In this document: piece after piece, positions 1 to 11,005 of the stretch
Position numbering within the stretch: the first letter of the stretch is position 1
How the letters are laid out: each line of letters starts with the position of its first letter
Program-made: the position numbers and the translations under genes
The notes under the pieces: model-generated
The model's database searches: none
What the model was told of the DNA's origin: nothing
What the model saw: the letters and a program-made list of their open reading frames with translations, nothing else
Assembly (NCBI GenBank): GCA_002221725.1
Contig: NJFT01000001.1
Span: forward strand, 434,001 to 498,000
From: Scedosporium boydii
Lineage: Eukaryota > Ascomycota > Sordariomycetes > Microascales > Microascaceae
Length of the DNA: 64,000 bases
Reading direction: 5' to 3'

Positions 1-3000
1 GACCAATGGTTCGCGAGACGACACGGTAATCCTAGCTGTCTGTGCAGAATCAAGGGTTTGGTGGCTTAAGAGCAGAGGCTCACATGAGTGCACACACACG
101 AAACAAAGACGCCACCAAGCAAGGAGTCCTCGACTATGAGTATGTTGACCGTTGAACGAAGTACGGAGTAGTGGTGCATGTACCAAGTACTCATAAATGG
201 ATGTTCCAGGATGTGGTTGCGGTAAGTGGAGGGAAGAAGTGTTCGGTTAGACTAGCTTCGTGTGCCCTGGGTCGACTTCGCCTCTAAAGATGATGGCTGG
301 CTTTGATTTCGACGTGCAGATGCATTGGCATCCTTGTTTTCCTCGACGGTCATTACTCGAATAGTCAATCGTCTCCGCGTGGTTGTTCATCGGCGAGGTT
401 AGTCCAGGGTCAATGCAGTAGTGTAGTGTGGACTGAGTGGGTGGAGAATAGGGATCAATTGATGCCTCGTCAAGTCGTCAAGCCACGAAAAATTAGGACA
501 GGCTGAAATCATTTTAGGAAGTACGAAGTACGGTTTGCGTTTCTCCCCGAGTCTACGAAGTACAGGTGCTGGTATAGGGGGGAAGGGTGAAAATCGTCGA
601 AAAGGCTGGTGATATTGGCAGCGGTCATGGATCGAGTGGCACGTGGCAGACGACTTACTCCGTCCACCGATGCAAGTAATGATCAATTTGTTCTGTTCCT
701 GTCCGGTGGCTTCTTAATACCGTTGACTATTACCAGCATTGCTAACATCTTGAGGCTCACCGAGTGATGGGAACCCAAGACAAGGGGCCCAGCCAGCCAC
801 GCTACGACTCTGAACCCCGTCATCAAGCAGGGTTGGTGACAGGCGGGATTCCAATGCTCCTTCCAGGGTCTTCCGGCTAAATTTCGAAACCCCCCCAACC
901 TGTACAAAGTACAGTAACATGTGCAGGAACACTAATCGAGTCCGGAGCATCCACTCCAGAACATCCACCCCAGCAAGTAGTCTAGCCACTAGGGCCTCTG
1001 TAGGTGAACGTTGGCTCCCGACAGTCTTGCGCCGCGCCGGATCATAGAGTGTCTGACATTGACCTCACAGTGAATAAGTTTGGGATGACCTTGTCAAAGG
1101 CAGTTCGGTTCGAAGAGTATCCATTATCACCACGCTAAACAGTGCATTGAGCATGAGTTGTAGCCTAGCTGCATCCGTGACATGATGCTTTGCGTTCTCC
1201 CGGCACAGACCTAGCCTGCCACCTGCTAGGTTGTGACGCCGAGGGGCACCCCATGGGGAAACTTTAAGAGTCTTTTGCCAGGCGGAAGGGCCGCTCGGAC
1301 CGCTCGCCACATAAGCTAGTGAGCGAAGTGAGCGTCGCGGGTGACTGCCGGTGCTAGGGCGAGTCGGTTAACTCACATCGTCAGGTTGTAAACCACACGA
1401 CGAGTGCTTCGCCCTGCATGTCACACACCCTGACAGGATGGTTGCAGGTGCTTCGGATTGAGAGGATAAAATCAAGCTTTGTGAGGGCTGGAACGTACGT
1501 CTAGCCGGGATGTCGGTGCGATTGATGCGTTGAGGAAATAATCTAATCGACTTCGCACGTCGCTCTACGTGAGGCACAGAAAGTTTAACCGGAGGCGCGG
1601 AGGAGAGAACCCATTCTTGCTGGGAAGCAGCTTAACCCACCTAAGCAATCGAACGGGTCGCCTCGAAATACCGACATCAGACCCCTGGAAACCAAGACCT
1701 AACCATCAACCAATTTTTTTGCCTCGCGTGGCTCAGGCCACTGTGGGAATCGGTTCCATTACATCGTATGTCCTCACTGTCCCTCCATCCGACCAATTTC
1801 ACGAGGCTGTGCGACAAAGCGTATAGAATATTGGGGAAGAGGGTGTTGAGCCTCTTCTGTATGCAATATTATCGTTTAGTCAAATGGTATCAGAAGTGTT
1901 TCGATGTGAAGGGCAAGCACATTTCACTCGCCTTCTAGCTTGAGCCACGAGCTGCAAGACGAAAAAAATCCTGCACACTCCGCGGACTTTCCAAGCCTCC
2001 GCAGATCTACGACACATCTGTCTCAGGTTCCGGGACCGTGTTCCTTCGTATGTTGCCACTAACAATGCATTCGATTCCAATCCAGGAAAAGAGCATCACT
2101 GAATCTTCTGCATGTGGATAATTTCAAATGTGACATGGCGGGTCTCCAGCACGTCTATTCTCCCCTCAGGTTTGCGGCTTATCAGATCCAAACCACCCCA
2201 GCATAGCCCAGCTTATAACTTTTTTTGTCACCTTGCACCTCGCCGTTGTTGCTTCGTAGGGCGACGACGTTTAGTTAACTCCAGTGTAAACCGCCTGTGC
2301 TCGATTAGTCGAGGAGTGCCTCGATCTTGACGTAGAGTCTCTGTTTAGGGTTTACTACTGCTGCGAAGTGTATAGGAGTAAAAACGAATGTTAGCAGAGA
2401 ACCTAACAGTTGCGAAATACATCATTCTATCCGGTGGGGAAGATTGATGTCAAGTCGGAGAAGTGGGCGACCCTGGCCAGGCCCTTGGGTCCTGAAATCG
2501 GACTCCTCCAAGTCCCCGTTCCGGAGGACGTAATTATTCACACTTGTACTTCGTACTGCTGAGGACACTCCAGGCCATGGTGTACTCTCCGGGACTCGGT
2601 CATTGGAGAAAACACTACTGTAACCCATGTACAGGCTGGTAGATCCTCTGGTGTCAGGCAATAGAAAGTACTTCCCCGTCTGTGCAACGACCCCGGGCTG
2701 TCAATGTGCCAACTGCCAATGACGAAGTACTTGTCAAAGCCATTATTAGGATCAATGAGGGAACAAGTTGATGTTGGAGACCCAAAGTTTTTATCCTTGA
2801 TGCAGCCTGCAAGACTTCGAATTTTAAGGGTATCAGCGTTCCAACTGCTCAACCTAATCCCACCAATTGCCTGCCACCAAGACGTGCATCGCCAGTTCTC
2901 GACCTTGCTCTATCAGCTCTAGCTCTGGCTGCAATTGATTTTATCCCCTGCTAGTACGACGCTATAGTATACGTAGTGTACCGGTTTTGCTTGAGAGTTC

Positions 3001-3734
3001 GTACGAAGTAAGAGGGAGCCATTCCTCTCCACTACCCCAGAAACGGTCGGCCGGACTCTTGCCCCGTTGAGGGACACGGCCTGAGTCCGAGCTGTCTCAA
3101 GACCTCTGCCGGACCAAATGTCAAATAACCAGGCGTTCTCAATGGAACTACCTACACCCCCGGCACAAGGTCAAAGTGACGATCATTCAACACTCACCCA
3201 CCTTTCGAGATGGGACGAGCCCGGATTCAGGTCAGGAGGAGGGGCGTGCCAGAAGACAACCTTGCTGATTAGCATACCCTACCTCCATACCTCGTACAAA
3301 CTACTCTGTCGCTTTCATGCTCCCCCGGACGGGTCACTCTCTCACACACTTTTTACTCCATGTGCTTGGACGTGAAGAGTCAAAGCCTTTTCCTGCCTCT
3401 CTCTCCCTCCACTACCCTTGACTGCGAGCATGAGAAGAGCACATCCGGAGCGGATCCCAACGACCCTGCCGGGCGATCCTGGGAAATAAGTCTGGATCAT
3501 TATATACCACCTCTTCCCCATCCATTGCAAGTCCCGGTTTGACTCTTCTTGTCCTAAACACACATCCCAAGTCCTGGCAAACATCTCGAAAGCATCGTCG
3601 TGGAGATATACCAGGAGCTCAAGTGGGCTTCTCCTTAGATCAAGAAAGAGCAAGCCCTCCCATAACCATATCACGGACGAACAGAACGTCCTTTTATATC
3701 AGCCAACAGACAGAAGACACAACGGACTTACACA
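1..3734. other. Gene-poor left end, no supported gene
   Basis: I found no reading frame with recognisable protein features or a coherent exon chain here. The stretch holds four exact copies of the dispersed motif TACGAAGTA or its complement (522-530, 554-562, 2547-2555, 3002-3010) and several one-base variants (for example near 155 and 2731). A decayed repeat is possible but I recognise no transposase or reverse transcriptase remnant. The last few hundred bases would be the promoter and 5' leader of the gene starting at 3735. Confidence 0.5.
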
Positions 3735-5057
3735 ATGTCAGATACCATCGGCGAGGAGCCTTCTCCAACGACAGCAAAGGCCAGCTCATTTACCGGCATC
3801 GTTGGACAACCCCAACTTCCGCACAATGAAGTTGTTACCGAACTGAAAGTCATCATCTGGATCCTTATCACCCTGGCTTCTATCTTCTTCACCCTCAGGA
3901 TATACTGCAAGAAGTCTCGAGGACGCAACCTATGGTGGGATGATTACATGCTATTGATCTCATGGGTGAGATTTATAAGACACCGATTATTAAAGGCTCT
4001 CACAAAACTAACTTTGCTTCCGTAGCTCGCTATTCTCACCTCGGGATCCCTCATTACCGTCGCGGCTGGCTATGGCTTCGGGAAACACATTTACGATTTC
4101 CCCAACGCGACTTTTGCGGACCTTCTCTTTACTCTTAACTTATCCGGCAGCTTCTCCACTCTCTCGGCGGCATGGAGCAAGACGAGCTTCGCCTTTACGC
4201 TGCTCCGTATCTCGGACAGTAGCCGCGTCCGCAAGTTCATCTGGTTCGTCATCATCTCCGTGAACGTAACGATGCACACCGCCGCCATCCTCATGTGGCT
4301 CCAGTGCACCCCCGTGGCGAGGACCTCGAATCCTTGGATCGCGGGAACCTGCTGGAACAAGTGGGTTATTGTCATTTTCAATAGCGTCGTTTCCGGTAAG
4401 CATCCCCTCCCTAATCGGACCTGTTCCCTCCAAGAGAATAGAAACTGATGCCGAAGTATTAGCATATTCCGGTATGGCCGACATTTCTCTTGCCGTGCTC
4501 CCTTGGAAGATTATCCGCCGCAACACCATGAACTACAAGGAGAGAATTGGAATGCTAGTCTGCATGAGCATGGGTGTTTTGTAAGTGGAATCTGCTATTT
4601 TGATTCCTGCTTCCACGGGCCTGTCCGGAACTAACATGACTTTGATTCCAGCGCCGGACTCACGTCTCTCGCCAAGACACCCACCTTCCCTGCCATGGTC
4701 GACTCAGATATGAGTAAGTGGCTGTATACAAAACGCTTATGGATTCTTTACTCTGTGCCTAACATATTCACTCTTTTTGCAGTTAATACTGTGCCCCTGG
4801 TCATTCTCGGCGTGGCCGAGTGCGCCGTGACCATCATGGCAGCTTCGATTCCCGTTCTCCGTGCCCTGCTCCGAGTCAACCGGCTCCCCAACGCGTCGGA
4901 AATCACTCAAGGCCGTATCCCTACCCCGACGACTGGCTCAACGCTCGGCTGGCAAGACGAGGAGGCCTTCGCCAAGGAGATGGAAAGTTATAGTCCAGTC
5001 AAGATCTCGATGTCGAGGACACCTACTAGTACAACGGGCAAGTCCTGGAGGATCTGA
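3735..5057 (+). CDS. Rhodopsin-domain integral membrane protein (Pth11-like)
   Basis: Five exons (3735-3965, 4026-4395, 4463-4580, 4652-4713, 4783-5057) give 351 residues. The protein has about seven hydrophobic segments. The first (VIIWILITLASIFFTLRIY) is followed by the basic stretch CKKSRGRNLWWDDYMLLISW, which is the typical start of the fungal rhodopsin domain (Pfam family of Pth11-like and SAT4-like proteins). Later landmarks are the WSKTSFAFTLLRI segment, a conserved NPW/CW loop and a FAGLTSLAKT segment. There is no cysteine-rich CFEM domain ahead of the membrane part, so it is the shorter subclass. The C-terminal tail is polar, Ser/Thr-rich and probably cytoplasmic. Members are plasma-membrane proteins of mostly unknown ligand; Pth11 itself senses surfaces. 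The ligand here cannot be inferred. All donors are GT and acceptors AG. Confidence 0.9.
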
Positions 5058-7033
5058 ACCGGATCCAATTCGATATAGGTGGGGTCAATATTTGGTGTAC
5101 GATTCTGTCAAAGTTGTTTTATAAGTCACGACACATGATCGGATTTGGCTTCTCTTTTTCCATGATTCGGAGGAGGAGTTTCAAGGGGATAACGTCCTCG
5201 TTTTCTGGGAGGAACGACATCGGGTGGACTGGACCAGGCGTTTATCGGAGGACAACAGCAAACTGCATTAGGTTGGGATTTGGCGTTTTAGGAGGGGACT
5301 ACTTGGTGATGGTCCCCGCTTGGATCTTTTCGATTGACTTTCTCGTCACCGCTTTTCCCCTTTTCACTTCTCTACCTTCGTTCCACTCTCCTCTTCTGCA
5401 TTTATCTGACGGGATGGGGGCCGCATCATGGTTGCATCAGGGGGGTTGATACCATTTTATTTTACTTTATGTTTTCCTTTTTCCTTTTCTGGACTGAATT
5501 CGCAGTCATCATCATTGGAGGAGCACATATTAGGAGGCAAAGGGGATCGACGCAGGTTTCGGGGCATCATTATCATTATCACACGTTTTTTCAACTGAAA
5601 TGCTGTTAGGCATTTTCTACGCGTTACCCCCATTTGGTGCAGTCTGGGAGATGGGAGCTAAAAAGCTTGAACAGAGAGGAGACTACTTAATTGCATTTGA
5701 ATATGTATGAGTATATGTATCGGAGAGAGGGGCGAACAAGAAAAACGTATGGATCTTTGAAACCGTTTGAGAAATATGCGTGTGACTCCTAAAGTTGAAG
5801 CTTTTTCCGTGCGAAGGAGATGTGCCCTTTCTCGTCAACCCGACTCTCGCTGGACTCGACCGAGAGAGAGAGAAGACGGCCGTCCGTTCCCTGCAGACCT
5901 TGATCTTTGGTACGGGTCAAGATGGCAGGTTGTCAGGTGGGGAAGAAGGGACATTGAAAACTGGATGGAGTTTGAAGCGGCGTTTCAGGTCGTTTGGGAG
6001 AAACCAGACCTGGAGCTCTGCGCCTTGATTGAGTTGCCAAGACGGCAGCAGTGGCTCTGCGTCCCTTGGGCTATGGAGGTCTGTATTCCATGGATCTCAA
6101 GGCAGAGTTGGCAGGAAGTGGATTTAATAAAAGAAAGGAAAAAAATCAGTTAAATACAAAACAACGAAAAAAGTAAATTGACTAAATAGTGTGTTGACAC
6201 TCCAGGGCTTTGGTTAAGGTACGAAGTATATCATCACCTTTAAGCTCCAAACCCCCAAGATAGTGTGGCGGATACTATAAGCCGAGATGCTCTCTTAGCT
6301 GGTTAGTATTTGACAAAAACAGAACTTCCAAGACCTCGAGGGTTTGCGGGAGCGCCCAGGTCATAGAAAGCTGCGAGGTCCCCCAGCCTCGAGATTTTGA
6401 GTTTCGAAGACTATAGTGGGTCTAAGTGTGTCTTGGGGCATCAATCGTAGATTCACCAGACCTTGGAGAGACGAGGCATCAATTATCCTCTCCTGGAGGG
6501 CTAACCTGGCGATGGATGGTGACGTTGGCGAAGTGCGTGCATGGATCAATGCCGGAGGGGGAGGAGGGGTTCCCGTGCTGCTAACAGGATGATGGTAGTA
6601 GCAGTGGGTGCACATGGCGGCCTTGAGTGCATCAATTGATACATTTTGGCCGATACAATAGAAGGCTCGTGAAAGAAGTGAGAGGGAATGCTGATGGAAT
6701 CTGTCCTCTGTCCCTCTGTCCCTCTCGCTACCAACTTCTCAATTCTGCATCGTCTGTGTAACCGTTAAATAGTTCCCTCACTCGCTGAGCATCTTTGGTG
6801 GAGTTGACTAATCCCAATCTATCATCGATTGTGCTGATGCTCGAATCCCCCAGAGATTGCCTGCCCCGCCTCCCATCGTCATCGTCCCAAGTCGCTGCCA
6901 CATCCTTGCTCACTGACAGCTCCCACCAAAAAAAAAACAACGAGAACTCCTCCGACAACTCTTCGTCACTCTCGTCACCCACCAGAATAGCCCAGCACCT
7001 CACTCCCTCCCTCCCAAGGCTAGAACCACAAAA
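5058..7033. other. Intergenic, 2.0 kb
   Basis: No gene seen. One copy of TACGAAGTA lies at 6220-6228. An open frame of 128 codons at 5767-6153 shows no family resemblance and is rich in Trp and Arg, typical of chance translation. The final 150 bases before 7034 are pyrimidine- and A-rich and are probably the leader of the next gene. Confidence 0.5.
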
Positions 7034-7543
7034 ATGCCCACCCCGCGCTTCACCCTCATCTTCTACGCCCCACTAACCGCCCTCGAAGCCTGCAAAACCG
7101 CAATCTTCGCCGCCGGCGCCGGCCGCTACCCCGGCTCCGGCAACTACACCGAATGCTGTTGGACCGCCGTCGGCACCGGCCAGTTCCGTCCCGGCGACGC
7201 CGCCAACCCCCACCTCGGCAAGCCGGGCGATCTCGAGAAGGTCGAGGAGGCTCGCGTCGAGACGCTTTGCGTTGGGGAGGATGTTGCGAGGAAGGCTGTT
7301 GAGGCTTTGAAGAAGTGTGTTCTTACCCCCCCTCTTCCCCTAACCCTATATATTTATATGGGTTGTTTTTCTTTTTCTTTCCCCTTGAGACTTTGCAAGT
7401 TCTCTAGCCGTAGGACCAAAACGGACATGGAGGCTAGGGAGGGTGAAAGGCTGAGGGGACATTTTGAAACTAACGACTATCGATCCAGGGCACATCCGTA
7501 TGAGGAACCGGCATATGCTGTGCACAGGATGGAGGACTTTTGA
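7034..7543 (+). CDS. NIF3-like (NGG1-interacting factor 3) small protein
   Basis: Two exons, 7034-7314 and 7489-7543, encode 111 residues. The start FTLIFYAPLTALEACKTAI and the motif AGAGRYPGSGNYTECCW, followed by GTGQFRPGDAANPHLG and the C-terminal HPYEEPAY, match the small compact domain shared by NIF3 proteins and bacterial YqfO. This is a CutA-like fold of unknown exact activity; the long NIF3 hydrolase domain is absent, as in other short fungal members. The intron (7315-7488, GTGTGT to CCAG) is 174 bases, a multiple of three, and contains no in-frame stop, so one open frame runs through the whole gene. Splicing is inferred because it restores the conserved join LKK-AHPYEEPAY. Unspliced message would add 58 unrelated residues. 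Codon use is strongly GC-biased in exon 1. Confidence 0.85.
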   Translation: MPTPRFTLIFYAPLTALEACKTAIFAAGAGRYPGSGNYTECCWTAVGTGQFRPGDAANPHLGKPGDLEKVEEARVETLCVGEDVARKAVEALKKCVLTPPLPLTLYIYMGCFSFSFPLRLCKFSSRRTKTDMEAREGERLRGHFETNDYRSRAHPYEEPAYAVHRMEDF

Positions 7544-8233
7544 ATCTTGTCTCTGTTGACCTTATTGCCCCGATTTATGAATGGCGATTGATGCCTTTAC
7601 GATTAAAATGATTCCCCTACCAGCCTTAGCGGAACATTGTGCACGTTTTTAGAACTACGGTTAAGAGGACTGCCGTGTCAGAAACCAGATGTTGTCTGTA
7701 TAAATCTTCTCCTCCCGCCTCAGAACTAGGTGACGGGAACTATAAATAAACCAGACAAAAGCTTCTCCATCTTTTATGTTTGCATAGCGCCTTAGTTGCC
7801 CCCGTCCGAAACGCCCAATTGCATCATCATTAATACCCTCTACCATGTCTCATAATCTGTGCCTCATGGGAAGAGTTCCGTCTCCTTCTCTCTCCCCCCC
7901 TCTCTCCCCCCCTCTCTCTCTCTCTAACGCGACGCAGCTCCAAGTCATCACCGGAGGCATAACGCTCATTGCACATCATATTTGCCGGACAAAATCCTGC
8001 GCTCAACCCTAATCAACCCTTAACGATTTGTGAACTCCCCCATGCGTTTAAGCTCAAAATACTTAAAGACCCAACCGAGAATTTCCGGCTCCTCTCTGTT
8101 TGCTGGACTCCGCATATTGGTTGAACTAAATAGAGAACCAGACATTCATGAAAGGGACACAAGTGAGAAAAAAGAGGGCAATGTAAAAGGAATGGAAAAG
8201 AAGCCGGCCGTGGATAAAGAGACTCGCGGGCTT
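7544..8233. other. Intergenic between convergent genes
   Basis: Shared 3' region of the NIF3-like gene and the caspase/zinc finger gene. It contains a pyrimidine tract of alternating CT and C runs at about 7885-7925. No gene seen. Confidence 0.5.
7885..7926. repeat. CT/C-run low-complexity tract
   Basis: A pure pyrimidine stretch made of two CTCTC-C7 units followed by (CT)n. It is a simple repeat lying between two convergent 3' ends. Confidence 0.85.
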
Positions 8234-11005
8234 CTACCGTTCGTCAACCTCCATCTTGTCGCCCTCATTCCCATTGCTAGGCGTCTTTGTTGCGCTTTCA
8301 GCAGCCGCGGCGCCACTGCCGCCACTGTCAGCATCACCACCACCACCCGAGTTAGCCCCGCTGGACTCGGCGGTTCCGCTGGTATCCCTCACAAGGGTGT
8401 CTGGATGGGAGACCGATATCGAGTCCTTCGTTTGCTCCTGAGCACGATTTCCCGTAAAATTCTCCTGCACGAGCCTGTATTCTCCCCTCTCGTCGCGTTC
8501 GATAATACCCTCTTCCAACGCCCATTTAGCAAGGTGGCGGTCCACGCCGAGCCGCTGCCCTTCGTTTTTCTCCATGTGGCGGCCAACGTGTTCGGTCCAT
8601 TCATCCCAGGACCCGGGGCCCTCAAAGACGCTTTGGCAATCCGACTTGGGGCAGGCCGAAAGTTGCGGCGGGTGTCGGCGCTGGACGAGACACGACTGCT
8701 GCATCTCCTTGACACGACTCTCCCACTCCGCTTGCGTCTTGTTGTCGACCATGCTTAGCGACTTCTTAATGGCGAACGGAGCGTGCATGCGGCGCAAGTG
8801 TTGAGTGAACAAGTCTTTCCGGTTAAACTCGTTGTACTTGCCTTCGGCAGTCGACGTCGGACAGGCGGAGCAGCGATAATATTGGAGACACAGGTGCTGC
8901 GAGGTGATGTGCCGCTTCCACTCGTTCTTGGAACCAAACGTGCTTTCGCATCCCGCAAATGAGAACGCGCATGGGAAGGGTCTCGTGTGCGCAGCCGCAA
9001 TATGCTTCCGAAGCGATGATGAGTCCTTGAACGGTGCGTGGCTGCAGAGATTGCAACGTGTCTCGTGCTTCGGCGTCTGTTTCGGTATCGACCTTCGGCC
9101 ATGCTTCTTGTTGGGCGTGCTGTACTCTAAGCCATGCCTCTCTAAGCTGTTGCCATTCACTCCGGAGTCTCCGTGGCGGTCGGGAGCCCTATCGGGGAGC
9201 GAAGACCTCTGAGGCTTGGAAGGTGTATCATTACTCAAATGGCGAATATGGCTGAGCGCTTTGAGCTGTTCGGCTGCTTCCTTCATCTCTGCCGAGTCCT
9301 CCCCTTCGTCCTTGACGCCCGGCCGCGGTGGGTATCTGCCAGGACCGTATGGGCTAACCTGCGACCCCGTTGTGGGTGTGCCGTCAATCACGCTGACATC
9401 ACGGTCAGGCCGGCCCCGAAAGATGCCATCAGCTGCCTCTGCATCTTGTCTAGAGCGCTTCGCACTCGCCGCAGCCTCCCGAGCTTCGAGAAGGATCCGA
9501 CCGTGCTCCATCTCCTTCGCCGAGGCTCGACCGGGTTGCCGTGCCCCTGAGAATCCGATGAGGCGTTGGTAGAGATGTACGAAGTTGTGTGATCCGATGT
9601 ATCCGAGAAAAATACACACTTTGTCATGCTTTACAACTTCCCAGATAGGGAGCGCCATGGATATCAGCAGCATCGTGGGCGGCCCGAAGAACATGGCCTC
9701 TACGGCAACCTTGTCTGCAATGGCGGGCGTATCCTCCAGCCATTTGTTGAAATACGCCATGTCGGGACTTGCCTCGCCAACAAACGTCGTGCAGGCGAGA
9801 ACCCTAGATTCGTCAAAGAGAAGACCGTGCACTGATTGCGGGGAAATCGTCTGATCCTGCGTCTTTGACTGCTCAGTGTCGGCTCCGTCAATCGGCTTGT
9901 GCGGGGAGGGTCCTTGATTATTTGGCGGAGCTGTGGTGGTCGGCAGGGATGGAGCTAGTGTTATGCTCCGGCCTCTTCCAGGTGTAATATTGAAGGAGAT
10001 GGGTATTTGGGATGGCGAAGGAGGCTTGCCCGAGCCGTTCGTCAAGGTCACCGATTCCGCTTCTCTTTGGGCAAGAACGGCATCGTAGAGCGACTGTACA
10101 GTAAATGAGTTCTTCATACCACCGAGCTTTTGCAGGCAGTCAGCCAAGACGGCAGTGAAAGTACGCTCCCTGGGGTCTCTTCCTTTTTGTTCGGGACCCC
10201 ACGCAGCAATTGCCTGTTTGAGTCCATGGCTCCCCGTTAGAGGTACGTCTGGCACAGAACAAGTGTCGAGGAAGAGAAGGATGTCGGACTGGGCATCTTC
10301 AAAAAGGCAGCGAACGCCATGCCATTTCAGACGGGCGGCATCATCTCGACTATTACTGTAAAAAGGTGGTCAGCAAGATTCATCAATCAAGCCTAAAAGA
10401 AGCCCATGGATTGTGATAGATAGAGAGAGAGGATTAACAAACCTAGCCCAGTATAGTTGATTATCTCCACCGAGGTAACCGTGGCCGGCATAGTAGATTA
10501 TGAGAAGGTGATCTGGTCTCGCATTGTCGAGGAAGGATGCCATCTGCACCCCTAATTTGATGCTGGGGTTGGGCACCGTGGGAATGTGCCACCGTTCAGT
10601 TCGGTAGTGATATTGTTCCCGGAAAACTTTCTCGAGAGAAACCAAGTCCGATTCGACAGTGGTGTCTTCCTCCCATCTCAAGAGCAGCACGGAGACCGAG
10701 GTGTATGGCGAGCGTTCCGCGGATCGCTGGATGAGCATAGCTGCATCTTGGAGGTGACGGGCGAAGCGCTCAAATTCAACTCGGGCGGGGAGCAGTGTTT
10801 CAACCAAGACGGGCGCACTCGGAGGCTAAAGACGAGAGACAAGGTTAATCAATATACGATCCGACAGCGAGCAGTGCCTCAAGCGGAGCAATTGTCCAAC
10901 TTATCATGCTGCGAGAGTCGGCGAGGAACTAACATTGATGGGAGCTGATGCAGGAGGAGCGTCCACTTTCGGAGCTAACCTCCGCTTCTTATTAGGAGGG
11001 TCCAT
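8234..11005 (-). CDS. Caspase-like (C14) domain / C2H2 zinc finger fusion protein
   Basis: Three exons read on the minus strand (11005-10934, 10825-10443, 10355-8234) give 858 residues. A short basic N-terminus (DPPNKKRRLAP) looks like a nuclear localisation signal. Residues about 30-280 are a caspase-fold domain: the histidine motif LLIIYYAGHG puts His near 139 and the motif ILLFLDTCS puts Cys near 184, so both catalytic residues are present. A second conserved-looking block (about 325-420, VLACTTF... to ...FIGFSG-like) follows, then a charged linker. Four C2H2-type fingers lie at about 586-608, 614-639, 647-676 and 720-745, the last irregular. The tail is Ser/Gly/Ala-rich. From memory, caspase domains with trailing C2H2 fingers occur in other ascomycetes as uncharacterised proteins; substrate and role are unknown. 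The exon 2/3 join lies between the His and Cys motifs. An activity on DNA-bound or nuclear targets is only inference. Confidence 0.85.

Noticed and set aside
5767..6153. 128-codon frame at the 3' side of the rhodopsin-domain gene
   Set aside because: Trp/Arg-rich, no family features, no good start context.
8030..8758. 242-codon open frame on the plus strand
   Set aside because: It overlaps the zinc-finger end of the caspase fusion on the other strand, which has clear C2H2 motifs.
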